Shown here: positions 49,197 to 58,093 of the stretch, in pieces
How positions within the stretch are numbered: the first letter of the stretch is position 1
Layout: each line of letters starts with the position of its first letter
Source of the DNA: Woeseiaceae bacterium
GTDB taxonomy: Bacteria; Pseudomonadota; Gammaproteobacteria; Steroidobacterales; Woeseiaceae
DNA: 64,000 nt
Reading direction: 5' to 3'
NCBI GenBank assembly: GCA_028279985.1
Contig: JANQMR010000017.1
Location: forward strand, 25,141 to 89,140
Notes under the pieces: model-generated
Database searches by the model: none
What the model was told of the DNA's origin: nothing
The model's input: only the letters and a program-made list of their open reading frames with translations
Made by a program: the position numbers and the translations under genes

Positions 49197-51412
49197 TGTC
49201 CGAGCGGCCGAAAATGCCGGATGTGCTGGTCGTCGATGACGATTCGACGATGCGCACGCTGGCGCGGGCGGCCCTGGAGCAGATCGGTTGCCGGATTTCC
49301 GATGCGGCCGACGGGGAGTCGGCGTTGAGGATGTGCAGGGAGTGGCAGCCCGATCTGATTCTGCTCGACGTCGAGTTGCCAGGCATCGACGGTTTCAAGG
49401 TCTGCTCCACGCTGCGCCGGAACCCGGATTTCGTCGACGTACCGATCGTCATGTTGACCGGCCGCGAAGACGATCGGTCGATTCAGTCCGCTTATGATTC
49501 CGGCGCCACGGACTTCATTGCAAAGCCCGTCAACTGGGCGCTGCTGGGGCACCGGGTGCGATACGTCATGCGCGGCAGTCAAGTCAGCCGCGGCCTGCGG
49601 GAAAGCGAGCAAAAAAACCGCGCATTCGTTCAGGCGATCCCCGATGCCCTGTTCGTCGTGAACGCAGACGGCGAGATCGTCTCCCGCCATCTCGGCAGCG
49701 AGGGTAGTCGCCTCATGGACGACCGGATCGACGACCGGACTGACCGCCGGATCGACCATCGACTTGACAATCGACTTGACAATCGAATTGACAATCGAAT
49801 TGACAATCGGATCGCGGACAAGCAATCGATTTTCGACGGAATCCCCAAGTCCTTGGCGAACCTGTGGCAACGGCAGATAGCCATCGCAATACGCACGGGG
49901 CTCACGCAGCATAGCGAACACCACTCTCCCAAAGGGAAAGAAGAGCATTATTTCGAAACGCGGATGGTGCCGTATACGAAGCAACGGGTTCTGATCATCG
50001 TGCGCGACGTGTCGGAGCAAAAACGGGCCGACGCGAAAATCCGGCGGCTCGCCTTCTTCGATTCCCTGACGGGCCTGCCGAACCGCCAGTCCTTCATGGT
50101 CGAAGTCTCGCGCGCGATAAGACGGGCGAAAGCGCACGACACCGAGTTCGCAGTGTTATACATCGACCTCGACAACTTCAAGCGCATCAACGATTCGCTC
50201 GGGCACAGCACGGGCGATGCCCTGCTCAAGACGATCGCCCAGCGCCTGGAGGCGGGCATTCGCCGGAACGATCTCGTGGCGCACTCGGGCCGCGACGAGT
50301 CCAGATTGAACGTCGCACGCCTGGGCGGTGACGAGTTCACCGTATTACTGCACGATCTGCAATCGAGTGAGGAGGCGGAAGCCGTCGCCGGCCGTCTGGT
50401 CGCGACGATCGGCGAACCGATGTCGTACAACCGCCAGCAGTTCGTCATAACGCCCAGCATCGGGATCGCGACATACCCGTCGGACGGCCAGGATATAGAC
50501 ACTCTGGTCAAGAATGCCGACATGGCAATGCACGGCGCCAAGACTTCGGGCCGCAACCGGGTCAGGAACTTCTCCGGCACGATGTCGATACGATCGCTGG
50601 AAAGACTCGACCTCGAGGATTCCCTGCGCCGTGCCATCAAGAGCGGCGACCTGGAGCTGCACTACCAGCCCAAGCTGGAGCTCGAAACCCGCAGGGTCAA
50701 CGGCGTCGAGGCGCTGGTACGCTGGACGCATTCGGCCCGAGGCCCGGTCTCTCCGGCCAAGTTCATACCAATCGCGGAGGAAGCGGGTTTGATCGCGGAG
50801 CTGGGCGAGTGGGTGCTGGGCCAGGCCTGCGACCAACTCGTCGAGTGGAAACGCGGGCCGCTCGACCACGTCCGTATCGCCGTCAATCTGTCCGCGACGC
50901 AGCTTTGCGACCGGCACATGGCCCGGCGGTTCATCGACACCCTGGCTTCACGCGGACTCGAGAACCGTCGTCTCGAGCTCGAGTTGACCGAAAGCACGCT
51001 GATGCGCGACGTCGAGGATACGATAAGAACCATGTCGCTGCTCAAGGAGGCCGGCTTCACGATTGCGATCGACGATTTCGGCACCGGCTATTCGTCGCTG
51101 AGCTACCTGAGAAAGCTCCCGATCGACGCGCTGAAAATCGATCGCTCGTTCGTCTCCGAGATTGCGTCGACGAGTGACGACGGCACGATCTGCTCCGCGA
51201 TCATTGCGCTGGCGCACAGCCTGAGTATGAAGGTGGTTGCCGAAGGCGTCGAAACGGCCGAACAACTGCAGCACCTGAAGTTTCTCGACTGTGACGAGAT
51301 CCAGGGTTTTTATTTTGCAAAACCGATGCCGGCCGACGAGATGACGGTGTTTCTGCGGCGCAACCCGATGGCCGTAACAGAGCCCGATCCGGTAGCGGAA
51401 TCGACGGGATAA
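49196..51412 (+). CDS. Response regulator with REC, PAS-like, GGDEF and EAL domains
   Basis: A 738-residue protein. The receiver domain has Asp58 in LILLDVELPGIDG and Lys110. A PAS-like region (140-275) is interrupted by a repetitive Asp/Arg segment at 175-206. GGDEF is intact at 377-381 (RLGGDEFTVLL), and EAL is intact at 505-507 (GVEALVRW) with DDFGTGYSSLSYL. Both cyclase and phosphodiesterase activity are possible, and REC phosphorylation by the upstream kinase through the downstream Hpt protein is the likely switch. It is translationally coupled to the kinase gene. Confidence 0.95.
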   Translation: MSERPKMPDVLVVDDDSTMRTLARAALEQIGCRISDAADGESALRMCREWQPDLILLDVELPGIDGFKVCSTLRRNPDFVDVPIVMLTGREDDRSIQSAYDSGATDFIAKPVNWALLGHRVRYVMRGSQVSRGLRESEQKNRAFVQAIPDALFVVNADGEIVSRHLGSEGSRLMDDRIDDRTDRRIDHRLDNRLDNRIDNRIDNRIADKQSIFDGIPKSLANLWQRQIAIAIRTGLTQHSEHHSPKGKEEHYFETRMVPYTKQRVLIIVRDVSEQKRADAKIRRLAFFDSLTGLPNRQSFMVEVSRAIRRAKAHDTEFAVLYIDLDNFKRINDSLGHSTGDALLKTIAQRLEAGIRRNDLVAHSGRDESRLNVARLGGDEFTVLLHDLQSSEEAEAVAGRLVATIGEPMSYNRQQFVITPSIGIATYPSDGQDIDTLVKNADMAMHGAKTSGRNRVRNFSGTMSIRSLERLDLEDSLRRAIKSGDLELHYQPKLELETRRVNGVEALVRWTHSARGPVSPAKFIPIAEEAGLIAELGEWVLGQACDQLVEWKRGPLDHVRIAVNLSATQLCDRHMARRFIDTLASRGLENRRLELELTESTLMRDVEDTIRTMSLLKEAGFTIAIDDFGTGYSSLSYLRKLPIDALKIDRSFVSEIASTSDDGTICSAIIALAHSLSMKVVAEGVETAEQLQHLKFLDCDEIQGFYFAKPMPADEMTVFLRRNPMAVTEPDPVAESTG
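49718..49813 (+). repeat. 12-bp repeat array encoding a (D/N)RID linker
   Basis: About eight 12-base units (consensus GACAATCGAATT) encode tetrapeptides DRID, DRTD, RRID, HRLD, NRLD, NRID, NRID and NRIA inside the PAS-like region. Later copies are nearly identical, indicating recent expansion. The insertion is multiple-of-three and keeps the frame. Confidence 0.93.
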
Positions 51413-51436
51413 CGAGCGTTCAGCGAGGGAAGATTC

Positions 51437-51802
51437 ATGACCACACCGGCAATCGACGACAGCGCACTGGACCAGATTCGAAGCCTGCAAAAACCCGGCC
51501 GCGAAAATCTGTTGCAGAAAATCGTCGGCATCTATGTCGAGCAGTCGAACTGTTTGCGGGAACGTATCGGCGAGGCCGTTGCGAAGGCCGACGCCAGGGA
51601 GCTGCTCGAGTCCGCGCATTCGCTCAAGTCCAGCAGCGGTAACGTCGGCGCCGTGCGGGTGTCGACGCTGAGCCAGAAACTCGAGGCGGCCGGACGTGAC
51701 GGGCAGCTCGACGGCACCGCCGCGCTGTTCGAGGAACTCGTCATCGAGCTGGAGCGGGCTATATGCGAGCTACGGTCTGTTGCCGGAGCAGAGGCACCCT
51801 AG
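51437..51802 (+). CDS. Histidine phosphotransfer (Hpt) domain protein
   Basis: A 121-residue four-helix Hpt protein with the phospho-histidine motif ESAHSLKSSSGNVGA. It would pass phosphate between the two receivers of the hybrid kinase and the REC domain of the GGDEF-EAL protein. It lies 24 bases after that gene in the same direction. Kinase, output regulator and Hpt form a complete phosphorelay operon. Confidence 0.93.
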   Translation: MTTPAIDDSALDQIRSLQKPGRENLLQKIVGIYVEQSNCLRERIGEAVAKADARELLESAHSLKSSSGNVGAVRVSTLSQKLEAAGRDGQLDGTAALFEELVIELERAICELRSVAGAEAP

Positions 51803-51819
51803 ACGTCTCGGCAGACGAC

Positions 51820-53385
51820 CTAGCGGGCAACCGACGACGAAGTCCTGATCAACGGAACATTGCAGTTGCGCGGCCGGCCGTCGTCGGACTTGGTCAGGCT
51901 GGCAACCGGATCCCGTTGCAGCGTTTCCTCGGTGACCGGCAATTCCGGCGGTGGAAACTCAGGCCCCGGCAGGGCCAGGTAACCGCCGGCTCCCCAGGAG
52001 TGCACGAAGCTGGCGTTCAGGCTGCGCACGACCCGCGGCAGACCGATGTTGCGCGCAATGAAGGTCAAAACCCGCCCTTCCTCGGTTCGCCCGAGCTCGT
52101 CGTCGTCGCTGCTCGGCCATTGTATGGACGGCTCCGAGACGTGCACCCAACGGCCGTGGTGCGCGTTCAGCAGCGTCGGTGCGTAACCGTCCACTTTTAC
52201 ATGACGAAACTCACGACTGGCGTTGTTGCCGATGTTCTCGGTGGAGAAGATACCGATCGCCCAACGGTTGAACTCGTCATGTGCGTCCAGGCAGGCACGA
52301 ACGTCCGACGTTCCCAGCCCGGCGAAGACCCGTCCGGCGGGTTGCTCCCGGCGTACGAGTTTTTCGACGTCGCCGCCGCGCTCGATGTCCGAGCCGTCGT
52401 CCGGCCCGATGAACGACGGCGCGTCGGCGACACATCGCTGACGCAGGTAGTGGATTTCGTAGGACGCCTGGGTACCGGAACCCGCAATCCGCCGGCAGAT
52501 GTAAATGGCTTGCCCGGCATCGGGGTCGGGGCGGTAGGCGCCCGGGGCGGTTCCCGCCAGGTGGGGGTTGTCGGGCCCCGTCGCCGCCAGCCGCGAAGAC
52601 CGGTGTAACGGCCTGCCGTCCTCATCGTAGAGCTGATCCCAGCTCGACAGCGTGCCGGCGAAAATCGACGCAACCTGCGGGCGGGTCAGCGTAGGCATGT
52701 TTCTCATCGTTTCGCGCGAAGGATGGTCGTGCGGCACCGATGCGGGTACCAGTCCCTGAATGGCCTGCAGCGCGTTACGGAAATTCTTGCTGACCGGCAG
52801 CCCCCACACCAGTTGGGCCTGGGACTGGGACGTGAGCGGCGCCGAGACATCGCCGACCAGCTCCGGCTCGATGTCCGATATGCCGGCCTGGGGAACGGCA
52901 GTCTTGCCGCCGCCGTCGCAAGCGCGGCGATTGCTGTAGGCGGAGAGGTCTCCGGTATGTAACACCCGGGACGGGGTCAGGCACGACTCGACACGCGGCA
53001 AGGCGCCGAGGTCGATGAACGTGACGGGCTCTTCGCCCGCGACCGGCGTTACCCCCTCGCCCGAACCGCCGCTGGATTTGTGAACGGCGAGGCGCCGGCC
53101 GGCATCGACACCGGGAATGGAGTCGGCCGTCAGACAATAGAATACCCGCTTTCGGGTGCCGTCTATCCGACCGCGATAGATGTCGAGCGTGCCGTCCTGA
53201 CAGATGTTCGGCGTGCCGGCGATGCCGCTTTTGAGCCGCATCAGGTTTTCCAGCGACTCGTCCTGCGCGGTCGATCCCGAGATGTAGAGCTCGATCTCGG
53301 GAGGCGGATCCGGCGGTAGCGCGTTCAACTGAAAAGGCAGCAGCGTCAGCGCGAGTGTGACGCTCGGTTGGACGATGTTGGCCAC
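51820..53385 (-). CDS. Secreted PstS-like periplasmic-binding-fold protein, orphan
   Basis: A 521-residue exported protein with a signal sequence (VTLALTLLPFQLNALPP). The opening of the mature part, IELYISGSTAQDESL, together with RIAGSGTQASYEIHYL, resembles PstS-type solute-binding proteins, where GS(T/G)-type loops hold an oxyanion. No pstCAB genes are adjacent, so transport is not supported. A binding, adhesion or sensing role next to the phosphorelay is conceivable. It contains about eight cysteines, suggesting disulfides. I chose GTG at 53385, which has GGAG 7 bases upstream; the GTG at 53412 lacks one. Family assignment is moderate. Confidence 0.6.
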   Translation of the reverse strand: MANIVQPSVTLALTLLPFQLNALPPDPPPEIELYISGSTAQDESLENLMRLKSGIAGTPNICQDGTLDIYRGRIDGTRKRVFYCLTADSIPGVDAGRRLAVHKSSGGSGEGVTPVAGEEPVTFIDLGALPRVESCLTPSRVLHTGDLSAYSNRRACDGGGKTAVPQAGISDIEPELVGDVSAPLTSQSQAQLVWGLPVSKNFRNALQAIQGLVPASVPHDHPSRETMRNMPTLTRPQVASIFAGTLSSWDQLYDEDGRPLHRSSRLAATGPDNPHLAGTAPGAYRPDPDAGQAIYICRRIAGSGTQASYEIHYLRQRCVADAPSFIGPDDGSDIERGGDVEKLVRREQPAGRVFAGLGTSDVRACLDAHDEFNRWAIGIFSTENIGNNASREFRHVKVDGYAPTLLNAHHGRWVHVSEPSIQWPSSDDDELGRTEEGRVLTFIARNIGLPRVVRSLNASFVHSWGAGGYLALPGPEFPPPELPVTEETLQRDPVASLTKSDDGRPRNCNVPLIRTSSSVAR

Positions 53386-53529
53386 TGCTGAGCTCCGCGC
53401 CTCGTGTGCCACGGATTATAGCGGCAGCGTTCGTGATCCTGGCCTGTGCTTGGCTCGAAACGTGACGCGGTTGGCAAAAACAGATCGCCTGTCCGTCAGC
53501 TTGCCTGTCCTTCAGGTCGCCTATCCGTC

Positions 53530-55218
53530 TTAAGGCTTCTGAAACAGGTTCTTCAATTGATTTGCCGGTTTCAGCAAGCCGAGGGGGTCCTCCGGCGCCG
53601 ACTCCGCCGCCATCGGGCTGACTCCGGAAGCGGTCGCGCACTTCATGGCCAGCGTGCTATCCGGAGGCGCGACCTCGTAACAGGCCAGCGCCAACGCTTC
53701 GACGCGCTCCTGGTCTTCGGCTGCCGCGGAAAGCTTGATCTTTGGCGGGTAGTAGTCGTGGATGTCGCCGAAGTACCCTTCATAGAGACCCATCATCCGG
53801 TTCACGAACTCGGTTCGGCCGTTGTCCGCCAGAAAATCGGCGAGCTCCGCGCTCGTCCGGATCGGCACGAGCCCGTCGGCCCGCATCTCCTCGATTTCGG
53901 CGACGGCGGCATGCGCGTCGCCCTGGCTACGCCGGTTGAGAAACGCGGTGTAACGTATGTACGGGTCGTCGTACGTCGGCGCGCTCAAGGCATCCGACGT
54001 CAACGCGTCCGCGGAGGCGAAAGTACCCTGGCCGATCGCCTCCACCGCCTGATTGGCCGCGCTGTAGTTGTTGATGACGCCGGCGATGTGGCCGCTCCTG
54101 AACAGCGCCGCGGAGGCCTGGTCGGGCTGCCGCCGCCGGACCGACCGATCGTAGTTGTCATACAGATACTGGGTGATCTTCTTCACGCGTTTGGCCGGGA
54201 CCGGGTGCGACTTCGCCGAGTACTTCATCAGGGTTTTGGTGCCGAACTCGACCGCGGACTTCGTCAACGCTTCCCGCGTATCGGTGAGGAACGCGTCCAG
54301 CTCTTCGGGCCGGAGTTCCTGCTGGCTTAGCTGCTGGTCGATTATCGCCAGGGTCTGCTGTAACAGCGTTTTGCTGCTTTCCTCGAAATAGGCAGCCACC
54401 TCGGTCGCCAGGTCATGGGAGTGCGCCATGCGTTCGAGGCTGATCTTGAGGCCCATGGGCGAATAGCCGGCGGCGACCATCAGATCGAGCGCCAGCCGGT
54501 CGGCCTGGTGTTCGGCGCCGCGGCTGAAGAGCGTTGCGTGCAGCCGCTCGTATAGCAGATCGGCGATCATCCGCTGCGTCGCCGATTTCTGCAGGTCCGC
54601 CGTGACGGACGAGTCCAGCGAGACTTCCAAAGTGTCGCTGTCGAAGCGCAAGGCTTCCGCTTTGGCATAGAGATTGCGCGCCTTGTTCAGCGTGTCGAGC
54701 GTCTCCCCGACGCTCTTCCTCAGACTCAGCGCATTGCTGTGCTCGAGCAGCATGTGGGCGAGCTCGTGACCGATGACGGCGGCCAGTTCGTCGACGGACT
54801 CCGCATGCAAAAACACGCCGTAGTTGATGAAGATCTCCCGCGTGTGCGCCGTCCAGGCGCTGTAAACCAGCGGCGACCGATCGCCTTGTACGAAGATGGC
54901 GAACGGCGGTACGGTACCCGGCCACTGCGCCAGCAGGCGATTGGCGATTCCGTAGACCAGCTCATTGAGCCGGTCGTTTTCGATGACAAAACCGAAATCC
55001 CGAATCGCGAGGTCCCGGGTGTCGCCTTCGTGCATCGCAATCCAGCGCGCGCTGCTGATCGGCGCCGCTTCGGCGGCGGCGGGTTCACCCGTGAAAAAGC
55101 GGCTGCCGGTAACGTCTTTGTGCTCGAGATACAAATCGGCGGCATGCGTCGCGTGGGCCGTCAGCGCGAGGCCGACGGTCAGTAGTCTGGTATATAGTCC
55201 GGTATGATGGGGCATCAT
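53530..55218 (-). CDS. Periplasmic M48 family metalloprotease
   Basis: A 562-residue exported zinc protease. The signal peptide is cleaved after about residue 27 (AHATHA). The zinc motif is HELAH (151-155), and the third ligand Glu236 is in GAEHQADRLALDLM. The layout resembles BepA-type proteases (M48 with a C-terminal helical region), but no clear TPR repeats were identified. BepA-like enzymes degrade misassembled outer-membrane proteins. It is the third gene of a leftward unit with a CHASE2 protein and a small secreted protein. Confidence 0.9.
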   Translation of the reverse strand: MMPHHTGLYTRLLTVGLALTAHATHAADLYLEHKDVTGSRFFTGEPAAAEAAPISSARWIAMHEGDTRDLAIRDFGFVIENDRLNELVYGIANRLLAQWPGTVPPFAIFVQGDRSPLVYSAWTAHTREIFINYGVFLHAESVDELAAVIGHELAHMLLEHSNALSLRKSVGETLDTLNKARNLYAKAEALRFDSDTLEVSLDSSVTADLQKSATQRMIADLLYERLHATLFSRGAEHQADRLALDLMVAAGYSPMGLKISLERMAHSHDLATEVAAYFEESSKTLLQQTLAIIDQQLSQQELRPEELDAFLTDTREALTKSAVEFGTKTLMKYSAKSHPVPAKRVKKITQYLYDNYDRSVRRRQPDQASAALFRSGHIAGVINNYSAANQAVEAIGQGTFASADALTSDALSAPTYDDPYIRYTAFLNRRSQGDAHAAVAEIEEMRADGLVPIRTSAELADFLADNGRTEFVNRMMGLYEGYFGDIHDYYPPKIKLSAAAEDQERVEALALACYEVAPPDSTLAMKCATASGVSPMAAESAPEDPLGLLKPANQLKNLFQKP

Positions 55219-55264
55219 TGTCGTGCTCCTCGTTGTGCTCCTCGGGATCTTGTCGGTCCTCTTC

Positions 55265-55320
55265 GACTATCGTTGAGCGACTATCGTTGAGCGATTGTTG
55301 TTGGGCGATTATTGTTGAGC
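55265..55320 (-). repeat. Four 14-bp repeats between the small secreted gene and the M48 gene
   Basis: GACTATCGTTGAGC (55265 and 55279), GATTGTTGTTGGGC (55293) and GATTATTGTTGAGC (55307) run head to tail. The last copy covers the stop codon region of the small secreted gene, so repeat slippage could change its C-terminus. Confidence 0.9.
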
Positions 55321-55788
55321 GACATCTTCCGCAGACGCATCGACATTCTCGCAATGCTCGCCGAACCCGATGGTCATTGCCAGGGTCGCGACTGTCTGCT
55401 GGCCTTGCGTGATTTTCTGGCCTGCTGCGTTTTCGGGGCAATCCAGGCGATGATGGGAAGGATAGATCGTGACCGCCATGGTCTCGAGCCAGACTCTTCG
55501 ATCCGGATACTGTTCCAGCGAGACCTGCACCAGGCCCTCTTGGACATCCTTTTGATGGATCCGAATACCCGACTTGTCTTTTCCGGGGATCGGCTTGAAG
55601 TTCTTCTCGACAGCCGCCTTCTTCAGTTCGCCCAACTCCAGGAAGTCGTCGTCGTAGACGTAGAGTTTCTTGGCAACGGTGATGTCGGTGATATAAGTGG
55701 CTTGCTCAGTCTCGCCACTATCCGTTTCCTCGTCGGCGAAGGCCGTGCCGAGTAGTATGAAGCTCGAAATTACCAGTATCGTTCTCAT
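55309..55788 (-). CDS. Small secreted protein of unknown function
   Basis: A 159-residue protein with a signal peptide (MRTILVISSFILLGTAFA). An acidic stretch follows, then a predicted mixed beta fold with VAKKLYVYDDDFLELGELKKA, VSLEQYPDRRVWLETM and two cysteines (LDCPEN and EHCEN). I do not recognise it. AAGGAG sits 7 bases before the ATG. It overlaps the CHASE2 stop by four bases and is followed by the M48 protease, so it may be a partner or substrate of that envelope unit. The C-terminus lies in a tandem repeat. Confidence 0.8.
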   Translation of the reverse strand: MRTILVISSFILLGTAFADEETDSGETEQATYITDITVAKKLYVYDDDFLELGELKKAAVEKNFKPIPGKDKSGIRIHQKDVQEGLVQVSLEQYPDRRVWLETMAVTIYPSHHRLDCPENAAGQKITQGQQTVATLAMTIGFGEHCENVDASAEDVAQQ

Positions 55789-57509
55789 CGCAGTCTCCTT
55801 AGTGTTATTTTCCAGATGCAAAAAGCAATGATGGCCACATACACTCCCAGGAAAGTGTAGTTGATGGTCTCGTGATCCAGTTCTCCCGCCAGCAACAAGG
55901 CGTGCGGGACAGTGAATAGCGCGTAAGCCGCGAGCAGCAGCAGGACGATATACCCCAGCCACAGGACCGGGCCGATGGCGAACCGCGGCGCCGGCGGCCC
56001 GATCACGGCGGTCGGCAGTGCCTTCCAACAGGCCCTGGGCAGCGCCAGGATCGGCCGTTGGTTGATGAAAAACAGCAGTATCGCCAACCCGACCCAGTTG
56101 CCCGGCGCTCCGCGCTTTACACCGGCGACCCACAACACCATGGCCGAGATGACGCAGATGATCATCAGGCCGTGCAACAGATCGAGTCTGGCGTCGGCGG
56201 CCGTACCGTGACCGGCGCGGGCTTCCCGCGGCAACGCGAACCAGGTCAGGAGCGCCTGCAGGACGAACAGTGACGTGAGACTGGCGGCCTCGAGGTACCG
56301 ATTGACGTCGTCCGGTTCGGCCCGCACGTAACGGTCCCCGAACTCGATCAGGTTGTCGACCGCCATCGCGTGCCAGAAGACGCCGGGAAGGTGGCCGTGT
56401 ACGGGAGACCACTGATGATCCGGGTAATATTCGAGGTCCGTGCCAATCAACACCACATTGTCGGCAAACAGCTCCCTGAGCTCCCCCTCCGTCAGACGAT
56501 TGAACAGTTGCAGCTTGATCTGCGATGTATACGGACACAGGCCGTTTTCCGGCTTGTCGCGGACAGGGTCGTTACCAGGCGGGTCCTTTTCGTTGAAGCC
56601 GCGAAACATGTTTCTTGCGAATACGCCGACGCTCTGCCCGATCCGGCGCAGTAGCGTGGCCGCCTGTTTTTGGCAAACGTCGCCGCCGAACGCCCGTTCT
56701 TCGGTCATGATCTGGTTGGGCGCATAGCCCCAATGCAGGTACATCGAGTCCGGTTCCGGCTCGTCGAGCGCAGCGGTGTCGCATTCGCGAGTGCGACGGC
56801 ACCAGGCCTTGTAAATCGCCCAGGCCGCCGTGTCGTACCGTTTCTCACCGCGCGCCTGCCAAAGGTCGTAATCCGTCGGCTTGCTGTCAATCTGTGCGAG
56901 CGCCGTTGCCGGCGGCGATACGACGACCTCCTCGCCGTTCTCTTTCTCCATTTTCAGCTTGGATTCCGGCTGCTGAAGCGTCGATGCAAACAGAATCTCG
57001 GTTCCCATGCCGGACTTCGTTTCCGCGCAGGGCTCGCCGCCGCAACGCGATGCCTGCACCAGACCGTCTGCGTACTCGTACAAGGATGCAATCTCCTTAT
57101 CGCGTCCCGGTCTGTTCGCTACGAAAAAGATGTCGACGAACACCACCTTGGCACCCGCGCCGACGAGCTTGTGCAGCATGCGCCGGTAGTGGCGGAGATC
57201 GATCGGCCATTTCTTCTCAATCTGGCGCAAGAACGCGTCGTCGATCAACAGGACGACGATGTTGGACTGGCCGTAACGGGTGCCGTGATTCGCGTCGTCG
57301 AGATTGACGCTCCACTGCTTGCCGTAGAGCGGCGAGTTGATGGTGTTGAAAATGTTGGCGGACAGGCGTTCCATGTCCGTGGCCAGTCCGAACGGATCGG
57401 CCCAACCCTTGAACACCGCAAGCACGATCGCGACTGCCGTCGCCACCAGCAACGGTATGGCGTCGCGACGAGATGCCTCGCCATTGGCGACAGGCTGATT
57501 GCCCGACAT
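55785..57509 (-). CDS. CHASE2-domain membrane protein without a catalytic output domain
   Basis: A 574-residue membrane protein. An N-terminal helix (19-35) is followed by a large periplasmic CHASE2 sensor: NIVVLLIDDAFLRQIEKKWPI, GAKVVFVDIFF, and later NVVLIGTDLEYYPDHQWSPVHGHLPGVF. Several helices fill the C-terminal third. CHASE2 is usually attached to a cyclase, kinase or GGDEF domain; here the protein ends after the helices with KITLRRLR. Signalling must therefore go through a partner, or the domain has another envelope role. It leads the unit with the small secreted protein and the M48 protease. Confidence 0.88.
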   Translation of the reverse strand: MSGNQPVANGEASRRDAIPLLVATAVAIVLAVFKGWADPFGLATDMERLSANIFNTINSPLYGKQWSVNLDDANHGTRYGQSNIVVLLIDDAFLRQIEKKWPIDLRHYRRMLHKLVGAGAKVVFVDIFFVANRPGRDKEIASLYEYADGLVQASRCGGEPCAETKSGMGTEILFASTLQQPESKLKMEKENGEEVVVSPPATALAQIDSKPTDYDLWQARGEKRYDTAAWAIYKAWCRRTRECDTAALDEPEPDSMYLHWGYAPNQIMTEERAFGGDVCQKQAATLLRRIGQSVGVFARNMFRGFNEKDPPGNDPVRDKPENGLCPYTSQIKLQLFNRLTEGELRELFADNVVLIGTDLEYYPDHQWSPVHGHLPGVFWHAMAVDNLIEFGDRYVRAEPDDVNRYLEAASLTSLFVLQALLTWFALPREARAGHGTAADARLDLLHGLMIICVISAMVLWVAGVKRGAPGNWVGLAILLFFINQRPILALPRACWKALPTAVIGPPAPRFAIGPVLWLGYIVLLLLAAYALFTVPHALLLAGELDHETINYTFLGVYVAIIAFCIWKITLRRLR

Positions 57510-57736
57510 GAGTCCGCCCCAATCAGGTTAGTGGTTCTTATACCCTGTAGCGCGATCTTGCTGCCCATCGCCTCATTGCAGCCGAAAACTGCATCGGATG
57601 GACCATATGAGTATACGGAACACGGCGTCCTGCGGCAACGTGGTTGCCTCGACGTTCCGTCGGTCGTCAATCGGTGTTCGACAGACAGTTCACAAAACGG
57701 TAACGCGGTTCTCCCAACGCTCCGGCGCACATCGAA

Positions 57737-58060
57737 TCAGCCCCCGTCTCCGGACGAGTTATCGGCCACCCACTCGGCATACGGCGCGAAGACCTGCGCC
57801 GTTTCGAATGCATAGATTGCCGGCAAGTCGTAGGTATGGAGCTCCCGGATCGCCGTCTCGACGTCGGCGTACCGCGCGGCGGTCGTTTTGGCCATTACGC
57901 GGAACTCCCGATCGTTCTGCATCGCTCCCTGCCACAGGTACAGGCTCTCGACGGTCGATATCTGCACACAGGCCGCCAGTTTGCGTTCGACGAGCGCTCG
58001 TGCCATCGCCTGCGCGTGCTCCAAGTCGTCGATCGTTGTCAACACGGCGATCGTCGTCAT
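57737..58060 (-). CDS. cutA: Divalent cation tolerance protein CutA
   Basis: A 107-residue PII-like trimeric protein of the CutA1 family. TTIDDLEHAQAMARALVERKLAACVQI, YLWQGAMQNDREFRVMAKT and ELHTYDLPAIYAFE are characteristic. Its role in copper tolerance is historical and uncertain. It lies 33 bases after the bchJ stop on the same strand, so it may be co-transcribed with the bchE-bchJ pair. Confidence 0.95.
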   Translation of the reverse strand: MTTIAVLTTIDDLEHAQAMARALVERKLAACVQISTVESLYLWQGAMQNDREFRVMAKTTAARYADVETAIRELHTYDLPAIYAFETAQVFAPYAEWVADNSSGDGG

Positions 58061-58093
58061 CGGGCATTCCCCGAGTGTTGCTGCGACAGGCGA

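Noticed and set aside
49718..49813. CRISPR-like array
   Set aside because: The regular 12-base repeats have no spacers and are in frame within a protein domain; they are a coding tandem repeat.
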